Below are positions 27,737 to 37,804 of a DNA stretch of 64,000 nt, piece by piece. Source of the stretch: Clostridiales bacterium. GTDB lineage: Bacteria; Bacillota; Clostridia; Lachnospirales; Lachnospiraceae. The notes under the pieces were generated by a model, which saw only the letters and a list, made by a program, of their open reading frames with translations, was not told where the DNA came from and ran no database searches. The DNA is taken from contig DUNO01000001.1 in NCBI GenBank assembly GCA_012839295.1, positions 1 to 64,000 on the forward strand, written 5' to 3'. Numbering within the stretch: the first letter of the stretch is position 1; the number at the start of each line of letters is the position of its first letter. A program made the translations under genes and the position numbers.

Positions 27737-27840
27737 TGCTGGGAGCTTTTATCTTTGCTAAATTAAACATCGATAAATAAGAGTTGCTATGCTATAATCA
27801 ATATAGCTATTTATTAAAAAAATTGATTGAGCGTCGAAAT
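27705..27840 (+). repeat. Terminator-promoter module, copy 1
   Basis: About 135 bp here align with 61008-61140: terminator, then CATCGATAAATA, then GAGTTGCTATGCTATAAT (a -10 TATAAT with extended upstream bases) and finally GAGCGTC. Copy 1 precedes a recombinase scar and the Na/Pi symporter; copy 2 precedes the MFS exporter. The similarity is visible over the full length with small gaps. Confidence 0.7.
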
Positions 27841-27847
27841 TATTGAA

Positions 27848-27935
27848 AATATACCCTGACGCCAAGGGGGTATCAGGTTCGATGGGCATCATTATTGCAC
27901 ATACAAGGCATGTTGAGACGTGCTGTCTGCTATAT
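27848..27935 (-). pseudogene. Scar of a serine-recombinase 3' end, copy B
   Basis: Read leftward, one frame gives RQHVSTCLVC, then MMPIEPDTPLASGYIFN, matching the end of the recombinase at 104-784 (STHVSIC... MTIEPNSPLVS). The frame stays open into the neighbouring promoter module. At DNA level it carries ATACCC...GGGTAT, an imperfect palindrome shared by the scars at 6.5 and 46.4 kb. Confidence 0.6.
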
Positions 27936-27978
27936 AAGGTGAAGTAAGAAATAGATAATACAAATAGGGAGAAAAATA

Positions 27979-29712
27979 ATGGAAATTTTAATGAATTTAC
28001 TGCTTATGTTAGGTGGAGTCGCTGTATTTATGTTTGGCATGAAGCAGATGAGCGCTGGTTTGGAACGAAGCGCAGGATCAGGAATACGAAATCTTTTCAA
28101 AAAAATCAATAAAAACAGAGTTTTTAATTACGGAATCGGAATCGGGGCTACCGTACTTGTTCAATCTTCTTCAGCCGCTTCGATCATGACAGTCGGACTT
28201 GCTCACGCGGATATTGTAACAGTCAAGCAAGGCTCAGGTTTTATCTTAGGTGCAAAAGTAGGTACCACTCTTACAGCATTTATATTTGCCCTTTCAGGCA
28301 TCAGCAAAGGCGGCTTTAGCATTAGCTCTGTTTTTGCAGCGGTTGCGTTTGTCGGTGTCATCATTGTTTTTTCCACTAATAACGAAACCCTTAATAAAAT
28401 TGCGCCATTTTTAATCGGATTTGGAATGCTGTTTATCGGGATGGAAGTGATGGAAACCGCAATCGGTGGATCAGATTCGACGCTGAGCATTCAACTCTCT
28501 AAAGTATTCAAATATGAAATCATGCAAAACCCTATCTTGCTGGTGATATTAGGAATTCTCTTTACGGGCATCATACAGTCATCTACGGCAGCAACTGGTG
28601 TTTTTATAGCTTTCTTGGCTACGGGAGTTATCCACAATATAGATCAATCGTTTTTCTTAGTGATGGGAGCAAATATAGGAACCTGTAGCGATGGCATTAT
28701 GGCCTCCCTGTCCACGAACGCCAACGGGAAACGTATCGCATTATTCCATCTGATTACCAGCGTAATTGGCGCGATAGCTTTTTCTATTATTCTGGGCCTT
28801 TTCAGAACACCCATTAGCAATATGTTTGAAAGTCTATTCCCCCGAAACCCCCAGTTTAGCCTTGCAACATTTAACCTGATTTATAATACTCTTTACACCT
28901 TAGTATTACTCGTATTTATCGACCCGTTAGTCAATTTGGTGACAAGCTTAGTGAAAGATAAGCAACAGAAGTTGGAAGAATTGTCATATATTGATGAGCG
29001 TTTCTTGCAAACTCCGGCGGTAGCCATTGAACAAGCATTAAAGGAATTGCACGATATGGCGATTCTCGCAAAGGAGAATATTGATCGTTCCTTTGCTTCA
29101 TTGGTCAACGAAGATATGAGCGAAAGCAAAAAAATTGCCGATGTTGAATATCGTATTGATTTCTTAACAAATAAGCTCACAAGCTTTTTTATCAAAATTT
29201 CATCAGTTACTAAATTTGCTGATGACGAAAAGCTGATCGGCGGATTGCATCATGTAACAAACGATATTGAGCGCTTGGGTGATTACGCGGTACTTTTGGT
29301 AAAAGAAACCAGTTACATGAAGGAAAATAATGTGGAGTTTTTAGAACAGACCAAAGATGAGCTTGACCTAATCTACGGGCATATATCCGAAATGTTCGAC
29401 TTAGGGTTTGATGCGTTTACAAAGCGTAGAACTGAAAATTTTAGAAAAATTTCAAACCTTCACAAGGAAATTAAAAAACTGATATCCTCTACGCGCAACG
29501 AACATGTGGTACGCCTAAGTTCCGGAATGTACCCGGTTGAGGTGTCAAAAAGTATTTATTCCGTTCTGTTTTCATTGCAAAGAATATCGGATCATATTGT
29601 GAACATTGCTTTCTCGATTCGATCTACCACCGGAAGTAAAACAGAAGCATTGCAAGCCATTGAAAGAGAAAAGAAAAAAACGGAAAATGCAGACCGTAAG
29701 TCCTCTATATAA
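27979..29712 (+). CDS. Na/Pi cotransporter family protein with PhoU-like domain
   Basis: This 577-residue protein is of the YjbB/NptA type. The membrane part (about 1-320) has the two inverted QSSSAAS (about 58-64) and QSSTAAT (about 198-204) signature repeats of sodium/phosphate symporters, with a GxxxGT-type loop before each. The cytoplasmic part (about 345-560) is a helical PhoU-like domain. It would move phosphate with sodium across the membrane; some family members export. The promoter is probably the module at 27705-27840, although the recombinase scar lies between that module and the gene. Intact. Confidence 0.92.
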   Translation: MEILMNLLLMLGGVAVFMFGMKQMSAGLERSAGSGIRNLFKKINKNRVFNYGIGIGATVLVQSSSAASIMTVGLAHADIVTVKQGSGFILGAKVGTTLTAFIFALSGISKGGFSISSVFAAVAFVGVIIVFSTNNETLNKIAPFLIGFGMLFIGMEVMETAIGGSDSTLSIQLSKVFKYEIMQNPILLVILGILFTGIIQSSTAATGVFIAFLATGVIHNIDQSFFLVMGANIGTCSDGIMASLSTNANGKRIALFHLITSVIGAIAFSIILGLFRTPISNMFESLFPRNPQFSLATFNLIYNTLYTLVLLVFIDPLVNLVTSLVKDKQQKLEELSYIDERFLQTPAVAIEQALKELHDMAILAKENIDRSFASLVNEDMSESKKIADVEYRIDFLTNKLTSFFIKISSVTKFADDEKLIGGLHHVTNDIERLGDYAVLLVKETSYMKENNVEFLEQTKDELDLIYGHISEMFDLGFDAFTKRRTENFRKISNLHKEIKKLISSTRNEHVVRLSSGMYPVEVSKSIYSVLFSLQRISDHIVNIAFSIRSTTGSKTEALQAIEREKKKTENADRKSSI

Positions 29713-29733
29713 TACATCTATGAGGAAAATGAA

Positions 29734-29958
29734 TTGGACGGGCAATCAACTTGTCGGAACTTCCGACAGGTTCGTACAGAGGGCAGGCTCCCTTATAGTA
29801 ACGAGGCTATCTTAAAGTTTGATGATGAGAAGATACATGAAATTACACCAAATACTGAAAATCCTCCTGGGCTGATATTCTTAAAAATGGAATATTGGTT
29901 AGGTGGAGAGTTACAGACAAAGAATTTTGACAGTTATGCTTTGATAATTGCTGTTTAA
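29734..29958 (+). other. Unrecognised open frame, probable gene fragment
   Basis: A 74-residue frame with no ribosome binding site at its start. From about residue 20 it reads like a real protein (NEAILKFDDEKIHEITP, then IFLKMEYWLGGELQTKNFDS), which suggests the C-terminal piece of a lost gene. I do not recognise it. Confidence 0.25.
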
Positions 29959-30086
29959 GCATATCAGTTTATTTCACGCCAAGGCACAGCAACTTGAATT
30001 TTCATAGTTACAGACCTGTAAGTCTGAAACTATTTACTTTTTTGTTTTTTGGGTATAATAAAGATAAGAAATTAAGGAGGTGCATT

Positions 30087-30817
30087 ATGCTTAGACTTAT
30101 CAACCGCCCTGAGTATTTACAACAGCTTATTGAAAATAAAGATGTTAATTTGGTTAAAATCGTTACGGGAATCCGCAGATGCGGCAAATCATCGTTGCTT
30201 GACTTATATCATCAATACCTAACAGAGAATAATGTGCTGGATTCACACATTATTCACATGAACCTGGAATCTCTGCGTTATCGTGATCTGACAGTATAGG
30301 AAATGTCCTCTCCAATAAAGGGGATATCATGGGGGGCAAAGGAAAAAATATTGCCGGAAAGACTATCGATAAATATATTGCTATGCTGCGCAGTGCCTTT
30401 ATTTTTTATTCCGTTGGTCGATATGACATAAAAGGCAAACAGCTGCTGAAGACACTTGGTAAGAATTACATTATAGATATAGGTTTTAGAAATATGCTCC
30501 TTGGTTATCGTGATGTTGACCGCGGTCATATTATTGAAAACATTGTATTTTTAGAACTGATTCGCCGTGACTACCATGTTTATATTGGTAAGGTTGGTGA
30601 AACTGAAGTGGATTTTGTGGCAGAAAAACCAGATGACAAGTTATATATTCAGGTGACAGAGAGTATGCAGTCGATGGAAACACGTGAGCGTGAGCTTCGT
30701 CCGCTGCGTATGATACCGGATAACTATGAAAAAATTGTATTATCAATGGATAGAAATTATATCAATTCTTATGACGGAATAAAATCTTTGAATTTGATTG
30801 ATTGGTTGCTATCCTAA
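30087..30817 (+). pseudogene. AAA/DUF4143 ATPase with the middle deleted
   Basis: From ATG 30087 (AAGGAGG 6 nt upstream) the first 70 residues match AAA_14 ATPases, with a Walker A TGIRRCGKSSLL. At 30297 the frame hits a stop. The next frame picks up GNVLSNKGD and AGKTIDKYIAML, the DUF4143 region, and runs to 30817 (GETEVDFVAEK is the nuclease-like motif of that domain). The Walker B and everything between are gone, about 200 residues. One deletion with an out-of-frame join explains this. Function is lost. Confidence 0.85.
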
Positions 30818-31005
30818 ATGAAGGATTTATATGAAGCTGCTGGAAAGAAGGCAGATATTAACACAGGAATAAAGCCGTAAAAATATGAAATCCTACTATC
30901 GTTATTAATGGAGTAGGTTTCTACATAACGAAATCGAGGCATATTGATTATATTTGATAAATAGATATTTAAGTACTTAGGAAAGGAAAGTGCAGCTGTG
31001 AAAAA

Positions 31006-32019
31006 ATGAACAGATGCGGAAAACCTATAATGAAAAAATTAAATGATTATTTATACTCAGGCGATACTGTTCTTAAGATATTACAGAGATTTACTGAGGA
31101 TTTGAAACAGTCATCGAAAGAAACTCATAATCAGATTGATCTTGTGCACAGTAATTTTCTACTTCAAATTGCGGAACTTTTACAGCACAACGAATTCCTG
31201 ACGTCGCAATCTCAGCGGATTCGGGAATTCTATAAATATATGGCAAATGAATATCCTTTTCTTGCATTTACTTTTAAGGGTCGAATTAAATCCCTGATAC
31301 GAGCGGAAGCAAAATTTAACGGATACATTGTGGAATATATTTACGAGTATTATGTTAAATACGGCAATTATCCTTCTCTTCCTGAACTGAAAAACTATTT
31401 AAACTGTTTTCGGGACCTGATTGCATACAGAATCGTGATTTCTCTTCCCAAATGTCATCTGAAGGAAGGTGAGATTTGTGCGGATGAAGAAAATAAATAT
31501 CTATATGATGTTGCCAACCAGTTGCTTGGTTTCATGGAGGAACGCGGATTTACTGCAGAAATAGCTTCTTTCAAGGGACAGGAAAAATCGCCTTTGTTAA
31601 GAGAGAGCGTAAGCCCATATTATAGGGATTACGTTGTAAATCCAGAGTCTAATGGCTATCGTTCGCTGCATATAACATTTTATGATAATATTGCACGTTG
31701 TTATGTGGAAGTACAACTTCGTACAAAAGAAATGGATGATTTTGCTGAAATTGGTCCTGCTAATCATTTAGGTTACGAAAAACGACAGGAAAGAGAAAGA
31801 GCTAAACGGGATGCAATTCCAAAAGGAGAAAATATTTATTTTGATGATGCTTATGAAAGAGGCATCATGTTGCAGCAGCTTGAATTGTCGAAATTGGATG
31901 TAAATATGTTTTCAGCGGTGAATAATTCACTTATTAACGATGGTTGTGGCCTATACCGGGGAAGACTTATTCTTCCGTATGAGCATCTTTCAAGATTCCA
32001 AAATGACCTTGTTGATTAA
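31006..32019 (+). CDS. RelA/SpoT-domain protein (putative small alarmone synthetase)
   Basis: This 337-residue protein has a helical N-terminal part (1-85), a RelA/SpoT nucleotidyltransferase core at about 85-265, and a C-terminal tail. In the core, RDLIAYRIVI, NGYRSLHITF and VEVQLRTKEMDDFAEIGPA carry the conserved Asp/Arg, Tyr/His and Glu-x-Gln-x-Arg positions of the synthetase. There is no HD hydrolase domain or TGS/ACT domain. It may make (p)ppGpp-type alarmones, or modify another target as toxSAS toxins do; no clear antitoxin lies next to it. The start is uncertain: a GTG 10 nt upstream would be in frame if one A were added to the A run. Confidence 0.75.
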   Translation: MNRCGKPIMKKLNDYLYSGDTVLKILQRFTEDLKQSSKETHNQIDLVHSNFLLQIAELLQHNEFLTSQSQRIREFYKYMANEYPFLAFTFKGRIKSLIRAEAKFNGYIVEYIYEYYVKYGNYPSLPELKNYLNCFRDLIAYRIVISLPKCHLKEGEICADEENKYLYDVANQLLGFMEERGFTAEIASFKGQEKSPLLRESVSPYYRDYVVNPESNGYRSLHITFYDNIARCYVEVQLRTKEMDDFAEIGPANHLGYEKRQERERAKRDAIPKGENIYFDDAYERGIMLQQLELSKLDVNMFSAVNNSLINDGCGLYRGRLILPYEHLSRFQNDLVD

Positions 32020-32561
32020 TTATTTGTGAAGCAATTTAGACTGAAAAACGTTGTCACATACAGCCTCGTCAGCACAATGCATCTGGTCTAAAGAATATCA
32101 AGAAAAATTACCGCACTACAAATTGAAGAAAAGGATTACATTTCTTTGAGGAAATGCTAAAAGCTTAAGATGTTAAAGGGGATCTTTATGCGCGACCCAC
32201 AAAGACGGATGATTATAAAAAGATTAAAAGACTTTTCCCTTAGGTTGATAACGGAAGTTATTATATTTGTCCATAGTTTGCCAACGAAAGAGATTTTTGA
32301 TGCAAATTAAAAATAGGAGCTATGTTTTTATAAAAAATGAAAAGCATGGCCCTTTTTTTATGCAAAAGGAAATGGCGTCCTATTACATAAAAAGCTCTAC
32401 CAGTGGGATGCACATGACGCGCACAAGGAAGAAGAAAGTTTATGAAATTTTAATTAAATTTCTATTACCAGTTTATTTTTTCAAAAGCAGTATTTTATTT
32501 TTGGATTGGATAATAAAAAAGAAAACAAACTGTTTATAAGTAATAGAAAGGAAAATACCTT
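32020..32561 (+). other. Gap with a short four-helix-bundle-like scrap
   Basis: An open frame at 32188-32310 encodes RDPQRRMIIKRLKDFSLRLI and ends ...SLPTKEIFDAN. It resembles the N-terminus of four-helix-bundle (S23-like) proteins but stops after 40 residues. The remainder is A+T-rich and likely carries the promoter of the following operon; no clear hexamers stand out. Confidence 0.25.
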
Positions 32562-33287
32562 ATGATTTCAAATCCTTTATTAGAAACACGTAATCTCACA
32601 AAATCGTTCCGCGGTAGAAAAATTGTTGACAATCTAAACCTAAAAGTTATGAAAGGTGATGTATACGGTTTTCTTGGACGTAATGGACAGGGAAAGACTA
32701 CCACAATACGCATGATTACCGGCCTCATTTTTCCTGATTCCGGGGATGTTATGATTAATGGATACAACTTAAAAACCGACTTCAAACGCGCCATTTCACA
32801 AATTGGTGCTATCGTGGAATCACCGACTTTTTATGACTATCTCTCTGGACATGAAAATCTCTCATTAATGGCAAATCTTGTACCAGGTCTTAATAAAAGC
32901 AGAATTGATGAGGTGCTGGAAATCGTCAGACTAACAAACCGAGCGAAAGATAAGGTCAAAACCTATTCATTAGGTATGAAGCAGCGCTTGGGGATAGCCA
33001 ATGCACTTTTGAATAATCCCCAACTAATCATCCTCGATGAACCGACCAATGGACTTGACCCGCAAGGTATGAAAGAGATTAAAGAAATGATTGTTCAGCT
33101 TTCTTCTGAAAAGAACATCACCTTCTTCATATCCAGTCATTTGCTCCATGAAATGCAGCAGCTTTGCAATCGTATAGGCATTATCAATGATGGAAAACTT
33201 CTTGTTGAAGGCAGTATAAAAGAATTGGTTGGAAATCCAACAGATAATTCGTTGGAAAAGCTCTATTTTGAAGCTACCGGAGAGTGA
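32562..33287 (+). CDS. ABC transporter ATP-binding protein (BcrA/lantibiotic-immunity type), set 1
   Basis: This 241-residue ATPase has a Walker A GRNGQGKTTT (Gln in place of the usual Ala/Ser), a YSLGMKQRLGIA signature and a Walker B LIILDEPTNGLDPQG. It heads a five-gene operon: ATPase, two ABC-2 permeases, response regulator, histidine kinase. This order matches immunity/resistance transporters for lantibiotics and bacitracin (LanFEG with a LanRK-like system). It would energise removal of an antimicrobial peptide from the membrane. Confidence 0.92.
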   Translation: MISNPLLETRNLTKSFRGRKIVDNLNLKVMKGDVYGFLGRNGQGKTTTIRMITGLIFPDSGDVMINGYNLKTDFKRAISQIGAIVESPTFYDYLSGHENLSLMANLVPGLNKSRIDEVLEIVRLTNRAKDKVKTYSLGMKQRLGIANALLNNPQLIILDEPTNGLDPQGMKEIKEMIVQLSSEKNITFFISSHLLHEMQQLCNRIGIINDGKLLVEGSIKELVGNPTDNSLEKLYFEATGE

Positions 33288-33298
33288 GGTGTTTAATG

Positions 33299-34072
33299 AT
33301 GATAAAGCTATTAAAAAATGAGCTTTATAAGCTCTTTAGAACAAAAAAATTGTATGTTTTTGCGGCAATCATTTTAGCTGTTCTTATGCTGAATTTGTAT
33401 AACTACCAGCCCGGTTCTGAAAGTACGATCTGGACATTTACCCATGGACAATCCGCACCACTAGTCCTAATCAATATACTTTCGCAATTTATGGTTATTT
33501 TTATACCAATATTCATTGGTGACAGTATTGCAAATGAATACAGACAGGGAACATTAAAGCTCTCTTTGCTGCGATCTATTACTAGAAGCCAGCTGATGAA
33601 AGCGAAAATTGCTTCGCTATTTGTATTTATATCTATTATGGTACTCTTCTTCATCATCGCTTCTTATGTAATAGGAACCTATTTTTTGGGATGGGGTAAT
33701 GGAACAGAATATGCAGGACAATTATACACGCCTATAGAGGGGGTATTGCTCACCTTAGGGGCTAATGCTTTATTAATTCTTCCCTATATGGCATATGGAA
33801 TGTTTGTGATTTCTATTGCGGTATTATCCAGTAATATGAGCTTGGCAGTTATAAGCTCCCTGGTAATTATGACGATTGGGTTAAATTTAAACGTTTTTGA
33901 ATCAATTGCTCTCTATTCCCTTGCTTATCATATTGTATATTTCCACGAAAGTTTTGTCCATACTCTGGATTGGCAATTAGCGCTTCAAAGCACTGGAATT
34001 ATCGCAATTTATCTGACAGTATTCTCTGTACTTTCATTCTGCAAATTTAAGAAAAAAGAAATCTTATATTAA
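33299..34072 (+). CDS. ABC-2 type permease, set 1, first subunit
   Basis: This 257-residue membrane protein has six predicted helices. It begins with KLLKNELYKLFRTKKLY, the usual amphipathic start of LanE/LanG-like permeases, and has the conserved DSIANEYRQGTLKLSLLRSI loop after the second helix. The start overlaps or abuts the ATPase end; ATG 33299 lies 7 nt after GAGGTG. It pairs with the next permease as a heterodimer. Confidence 0.87.
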   Translation: MIKLLKNELYKLFRTKKLYVFAAIILAVLMLNLYNYQPGSESTIWTFTHGQSAPLVLINILSQFMVIFIPIFIGDSIANEYRQGTLKLSLLRSITRSQLMKAKIASLFVFISIMVLFFIIASYVIGTYFLGWGNGTEYAGQLYTPIEGVLLTLGANALLILPYMAYGMFVISIAVLSSNMSLAVISSLVIMTIGLNLNVFESIALYSLAYHIVYFHESFVHTLDWQLALQSTGIIAIYLTVFSVLSFCKFKKKEILY

Positions 34073-34102
34073 CATTTCAAAATAAATTTAGGAGGTAGCT
34101 TA

Positions 34103-34873
34103 ATGTTAAGATTGGTAAAGAATGAATTATATAAGGTTTTCCGTCTAAGAAAATTCTACCTTTTCATGGGAGCTATTTTAGCGCTTCAATTGGTAGAAAT
34201 CTTTCAATATAAATTTTTGCCACAAGGGAAAGTTGTCTTTCCGCTTAATGGTCAATCATTTCCACTAGAAATGATTGGAGGTAATTCTATTATCATGGTA
34301 ATGTTCATCGCTGTACTTGTCGCGGATATGTTTGCAGATGAATATAGAAACGGTTCATTTAAATTGGTGCTGTTACGTCCGGTAAGCCGTATTCAATTTA
34401 TTAGTGCCAAAGCCATAGCACTGCTGGCATCTATAATGGCTATTGTTTGCTTTACGGTAATAACCGCATATATTACTGGTACCATCGTATTTACTTGGGG
34501 TAATCAGCTTCTGTTTCAAGGTGTTCCGATTGACGGGAATAGTATTGCCATAACACTGAAATTGACGATTGCTTCCATACTTCCAAGTGCCGGATTTGGT
34601 ATGTTGGTCATATTTATCGCTTTGATAACCGAAAATATAGGTATAACCATTGGTTCTGCGTTAGCCTTATTCATTATATCACCCTTACTTGAGAGGTATG
34701 GAAACATCAGCAACTATTCCATCATCCATCTGATGAATACCTTTCATGAAATGTTTATAAATAATGCCACGCTGGTTCAAATATATGCTAAGATTGTGGT
34801 AATCATAGCATATGTGGTACTATTTTACATTAGCAGCGCAATTTTCATGAAAAGAAAGGATGTGTTGTTATAA
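34103..34873 (+). CDS. ABC-2 type permease, set 1, second subunit
   Basis: This 256-residue membrane protein is a paralogue of the preceding gene: it opens with LVKNELYKVFRLRKFY, has six helices and the loop ADMFADEYRNGSFKLVLLRP. It sits behind AGGAGG, 30 bp after its partner. The two would form the transmembrane channel of the set 1 transporter. Confidence 0.87.
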   Translation: MLRLVKNELYKVFRLRKFYLFMGAILALQLVEIFQYKFLPQGKVVFPLNGQSFPLEMIGGNSIIMVMFIAVLVADMFADEYRNGSFKLVLLRPVSRIQFISAKAIALLASIMAIVCFTVITAYITGTIVFTWGNQLLFQGVPIDGNSIAITLKLTIASILPSAGFGMLVIFIALITENIGITIGSALALFIISPLLERYGNISNYSIIHLMNTFHEMFINNATLVQIYAKIVVIIAYVVLFYISSAIFMKRKDVLL

Positions 34874-34897
34874 TAACTTATACAAGGAGGAACTAAT

Positions 34898-35599
34898 GTG
34901 CAGAAAATTAGAATTATGGTCGTAGATGATGAGTTGGAAATCGCTGAGCTTATAAAAGATTACCTTGAAGAGGAACAATATGATGTAATTATCAGTACTG
35001 ATGGAAAAGAGTGCATTAAGCTTTTCAGAGAATACCAGCCACAACTTATTGTTTTGGATATTATGCTTCCGGGCTTAGACGGAATGGAAGTATGCAGAAC
35101 CATACGGGCTGAATCATCAATCCCTATTATCATGCTTAGTGCAAAGAAAACAGAGGTTGATAAAATTCTAGGTTTGGGTCTGGGCGCTGATGATTATGTG
35201 GTTAAGCCTTTCAGTCCGGGAGAGGTTGTAGCAAGGGTAAAGGCTCAACTAAGAAGATATAATCAATTCTCTGTACCTGCCGATAAGAGTGATGTACTAT
35301 CATTCCAAAATTTAAAAATAAACTTGCAGGCCTATTCGGTTGAATTAAACGATAAGTATGTAGATTTTACTACAAAAGAATTTGAAGTCTTACGGTTTTT
35401 AGCTTTACATGCTAACCAAGTTTTGACCCGCCAGCAAATCTATGAGAATGTTTGGGGATTTAATGAGTATGGCGATTTAAACACCGTAACAATCCACATT
35501 AAGAAAATCCGGGAAAAAATAGAAGACGATATTTCCGTACCTCAATTTATTAAAACCATTTGGGGAGTTGGCTATAAATTTGGAGGTAGCGGAAAATGA
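34898..35599 (+). CDS. OmpR-family response regulator, set 1
   Basis: This 233-residue protein has a receiver domain (1-120) with the acidic pair in VVDDE, the phospho-acceptor Asp in VLDIMLPGLDG, and the Lys in VVKPF. The winged-helix domain at about 132-230 ends IWGVGYKFGG. The start is GTG 34898 behind AAGGAGG. The stop overlaps the kinase start. It probably controls its own ABC operon and perhaps set 2. Confidence 0.93.
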   Translation: MQKIRIMVVDDELEIAELIKDYLEEEQYDVIISTDGKECIKLFREYQPQLIVLDIMLPGLDGMEVCRTIRAESSIPIIMLSAKKTEVDKILGLGLGADDYVVKPFSPGEVVARVKAQLRRYNQFSVPADKSDVLSFQNLKINLQAYSVELNDKYVDFTTKEFEVLRFLALHANQVLTRQQIYENVWGFNEYGDLNTVTIHIKKIREKIEDDISVPQFIKTIWGVGYKFGGSGK

Positions 35600-36645
35600 G
35601 AATTGGAATTCGGAAAAAGCTGATTATATCCTTTTTTTCCATGTTGATCCTCCCTACGTTTGCAGTGTTGGTTACTGGATTTCATACACAAAATACCCCC
35701 GTGGTTTTGATTGCTGTCCAAATCATACTGGCTCTGTTAATTCCATTTTGCATTTGTGCTCTTATTTTAGGCTGGATTATATCCTCTAGCATTTTAAAGC
35801 CGTTAAATGAATTAAATCTAGCAACAAAAAAAATAATGGATAGAAATTTTGAATTTGTGTTGAATTATAAAAAAAACGATGAAATGGGCGATTTATGTAT
35901 TGCTTTTGATTTGATGAGAAAACAACTAAAAACGTCGCTGGAAAAACAGGCAGCTCTTGAATATTCCCGCAAAGAACTGATTGCCAGTATTTCACATGAT
36001 TTGCGTACTCCGATGTCTTCCATCAAAGGATATGTGGAAGGATTGCAGGACGGTATCATTCATGACAGGGAGAGATTTAACAGGTATATTACTGTCATAA
36101 AAAACAAAACACAAAGCCTTGATAATTTGATAGAGAGCCTTTTTCAATACTCTCAACTGGATATAAATGACCAAAAAGATGCGCTCTGTATGCGTGATTC
36201 CAGAGAGCTGCTTGAAACTGTAATCAATCCCATTGCAATTGAATTTGCCGATCAGGCGGTGCAGCTTAAGGTTATAGAACCGTTTCCTTCGGTACGCCTC
36301 TATGCCAATGAAAATAGTATTGCACAGGTTTTCGATAATTTAATCAGCAATGCAAAAAGGTATGTAGATGAAAATGGAACGATAACAATTCAGGCAGGTG
36401 TCGATAGCGGTTACCTGAAGATCTCTGTCCAAGATAATGGGATAGGTATATCACAAGAGGATTTGCCTCATGTGTTTGACCATTTTTACCGTTCTGAAAA
36501 ATCCCGTTCAAGAAATTTTGGCGGTGCAGGACTTGGACTCGCCATATGCAAAAAAGTAATAGAAAATCACGGCGGCAAGATATGGGCTGAAAGTATGCTG
36601 GATGTTGGAACAACATTTTATTTTACCATTCCGGTTGCTTCTTAA
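35596..36645 (+). CDS. Sensor histidine kinase, set 1
   Basis: This 349-residue kinase has two membrane helices (about 8-28 and 35-57) with only a very short loop between them, then HAMP, a HisKA domain (SISHDLRTPMSSIKGY, His about 137), and HATPase boxes DNLISNAKRY, DNGIGIS and GAGLGLAICKKV. The short-loop, intramembrane-sensing layout is typical of kinases that monitor cell-envelope antibiotics through their ABC partner. It overlaps the regulator by 4 nt. Confidence 0.92.
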   Translation: MRIGIRKKLIISFFSMLILPTFAVLVTGFHTQNTPVVLIAVQIILALLIPFCICALILGWIISSSILKPLNELNLATKKIMDRNFEFVLNYKKNDEMGDLCIAFDLMRKQLKTSLEKQAALEYSRKELIASISHDLRTPMSSIKGYVEGLQDGIIHDRERFNRYITVIKNKTQSLDNLIESLFQYSQLDINDQKDALCMRDSRELLETVINPIAIEFADQAVQLKVIEPFPSVRLYANENSIAQVFDNLISNAKRYVDENGTITIQAGVDSGYLKISVQDNGIGISQEDLPHVFDHFYRSEKSRSRNFGGAGLGLAICKKVIENHGGKIWAESMLDVGTTFYFTIPVAS

Positions 36646-36787
36646 TCAGCTATTTCCTTACTTAGGTTCCCTTTCCCCAAAATCGAATGTAGGAAACACG
36701 AATGACAAGGGTAAATATATTACTTATTTCCTTCCGCGGCTACTGTCTTAAGATTAGGTGTATGAAAGTTTGTGCCGTGTTTGTTTT

Positions 36788-36822
36788 CCGTTTACCGTCC
36801 GTTTACTTTCGGTTTTTATAAT
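36788..36822 (+). promoter_or_regulatory. CCGTTTAC direct repeats and promoter of set 2
   Basis: CCGTTTAC occurs at 36788-36795 and 36799-36806, exactly 11 bp apart. The second copy occupies the -35 position of a TATAAT (36817-36822). This is the usual site of a phosphorylated OmpR-type activator. The set 1 or set 2 response regulator is the likely ligand. Confidence 0.6.
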
Positions 36823-36877
36823 CTGCTTGAAACTACCGAAAAGGTATTTTTAATGCCGATAGAAAGGAAATGGATAT

Positions 36878-37804
36878 ATGGATCAAATGCCAGTAGTGCA
36901 GTTGCGACATGCAACAAAAAGAATTGGAAGTAAAAATATCGTGAACGATCTTTCTTTTGATATTCCAGCTGGGGAGGTATTCGGTTTTTTAGGCCCTAAT
37001 GGAGCAGGAAAGACAACCACTATTCGCATGATGGTGGGACTGATTAAGATAAGTCAGGGCGATATTCTCATTAAAGGACAAAGTATTACAAAAAATTTCA
37101 ACAAGGCGATTCAGAATGTAGGAGCCATTGTTGAAAATCCAGATTTGTATAAATATTTGACAGGGTATCAGAATTTGAAGCACTATGCGAGAATGGTTTC
37201 CGGTGTCACTAAAGCCCGTATTAGCGAAATTGTAGAAATCGTTGGACTAAAAGACAGGATTCACGACAAAGTAAAAACCTATTCCCTCGGAATGCGTCAG
37301 CGTTTAGGAATTGCACAAGCCCTTTTGCACAGCCCCTCGCTTCTGATTTTGGATGAACCGACAAATGGCCTTGACCCTGCAGGGATTCATGAATTGCGTA
37401 ATTATCTGAAAAGGCTCGCTCATGAGGAAGGCGTTGCCGTTTTCGTTTCAAGCCATCTGCTTTCCGAAATGGAATTAATGTGTGACCGGGTGGGTGTTCT
37501 GCAAGCTGGAAAGCTGGTCAGTATACAAAACATAAAGGACTTTGTTCATAAAGGTGGGGCTTCCCGTGTTTGCGTTACTGTGGAACCCGCACAAACAGAA
37601 CAGGCAAAAAGATTGATTGCTTCTTTGAACAAAATAACTTTACCGGAAGAAAATCCGGGGCAATTACTCATTCAGATGAACAAAGACGAAATCCCGGCAG
37701 TCAATAGGCTCTTAATGGATGCGGGCATTCAGGTATATAGTATCCAAATGCAGGAGCAGACCTTGGAAGATAAATTTTTGGAGATAACGGAGGATAAAAA
37801 ATGA
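36878..37804 (+). CDS. ABC transporter ATP-binding protein (BcrA type), set 2
   Basis: This 308-residue ATPase has a Walker A GPNGAGKTTT, a YSLGMRQRLGIAQALL signature, a Walker B LLILDEPTNGLDPAG, and a C-terminal extension of about 80 residues common in BcrA-like proteins. The stop overlaps the permease start. With the following permease, regulator and kinase it repeats the plan of set 1, but with one larger permease in place of two. Confidence 0.92.
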   Translation: MDQMPVVQLRHATKRIGSKNIVNDLSFDIPAGEVFGFLGPNGAGKTTTIRMMVGLIKISQGDILIKGQSITKNFNKAIQNVGAIVENPDLYKYLTGYQNLKHYARMVSGVTKARISEIVEIVGLKDRIHDKVKTYSLGMRQRLGIAQALLHSPSLLILDEPTNGLDPAGIHELRNYLKRLAHEEGVAVFVSSHLLSEMELMCDRVGVLQAGKLVSIQNIKDFVHKGGASRVCVTVEPAQTEQAKRLIASLNKITLPEENPGQLLIQMNKDEIPAVNRLLMDAGIQVYSIQMQEQTLEDKFLEITEDKK

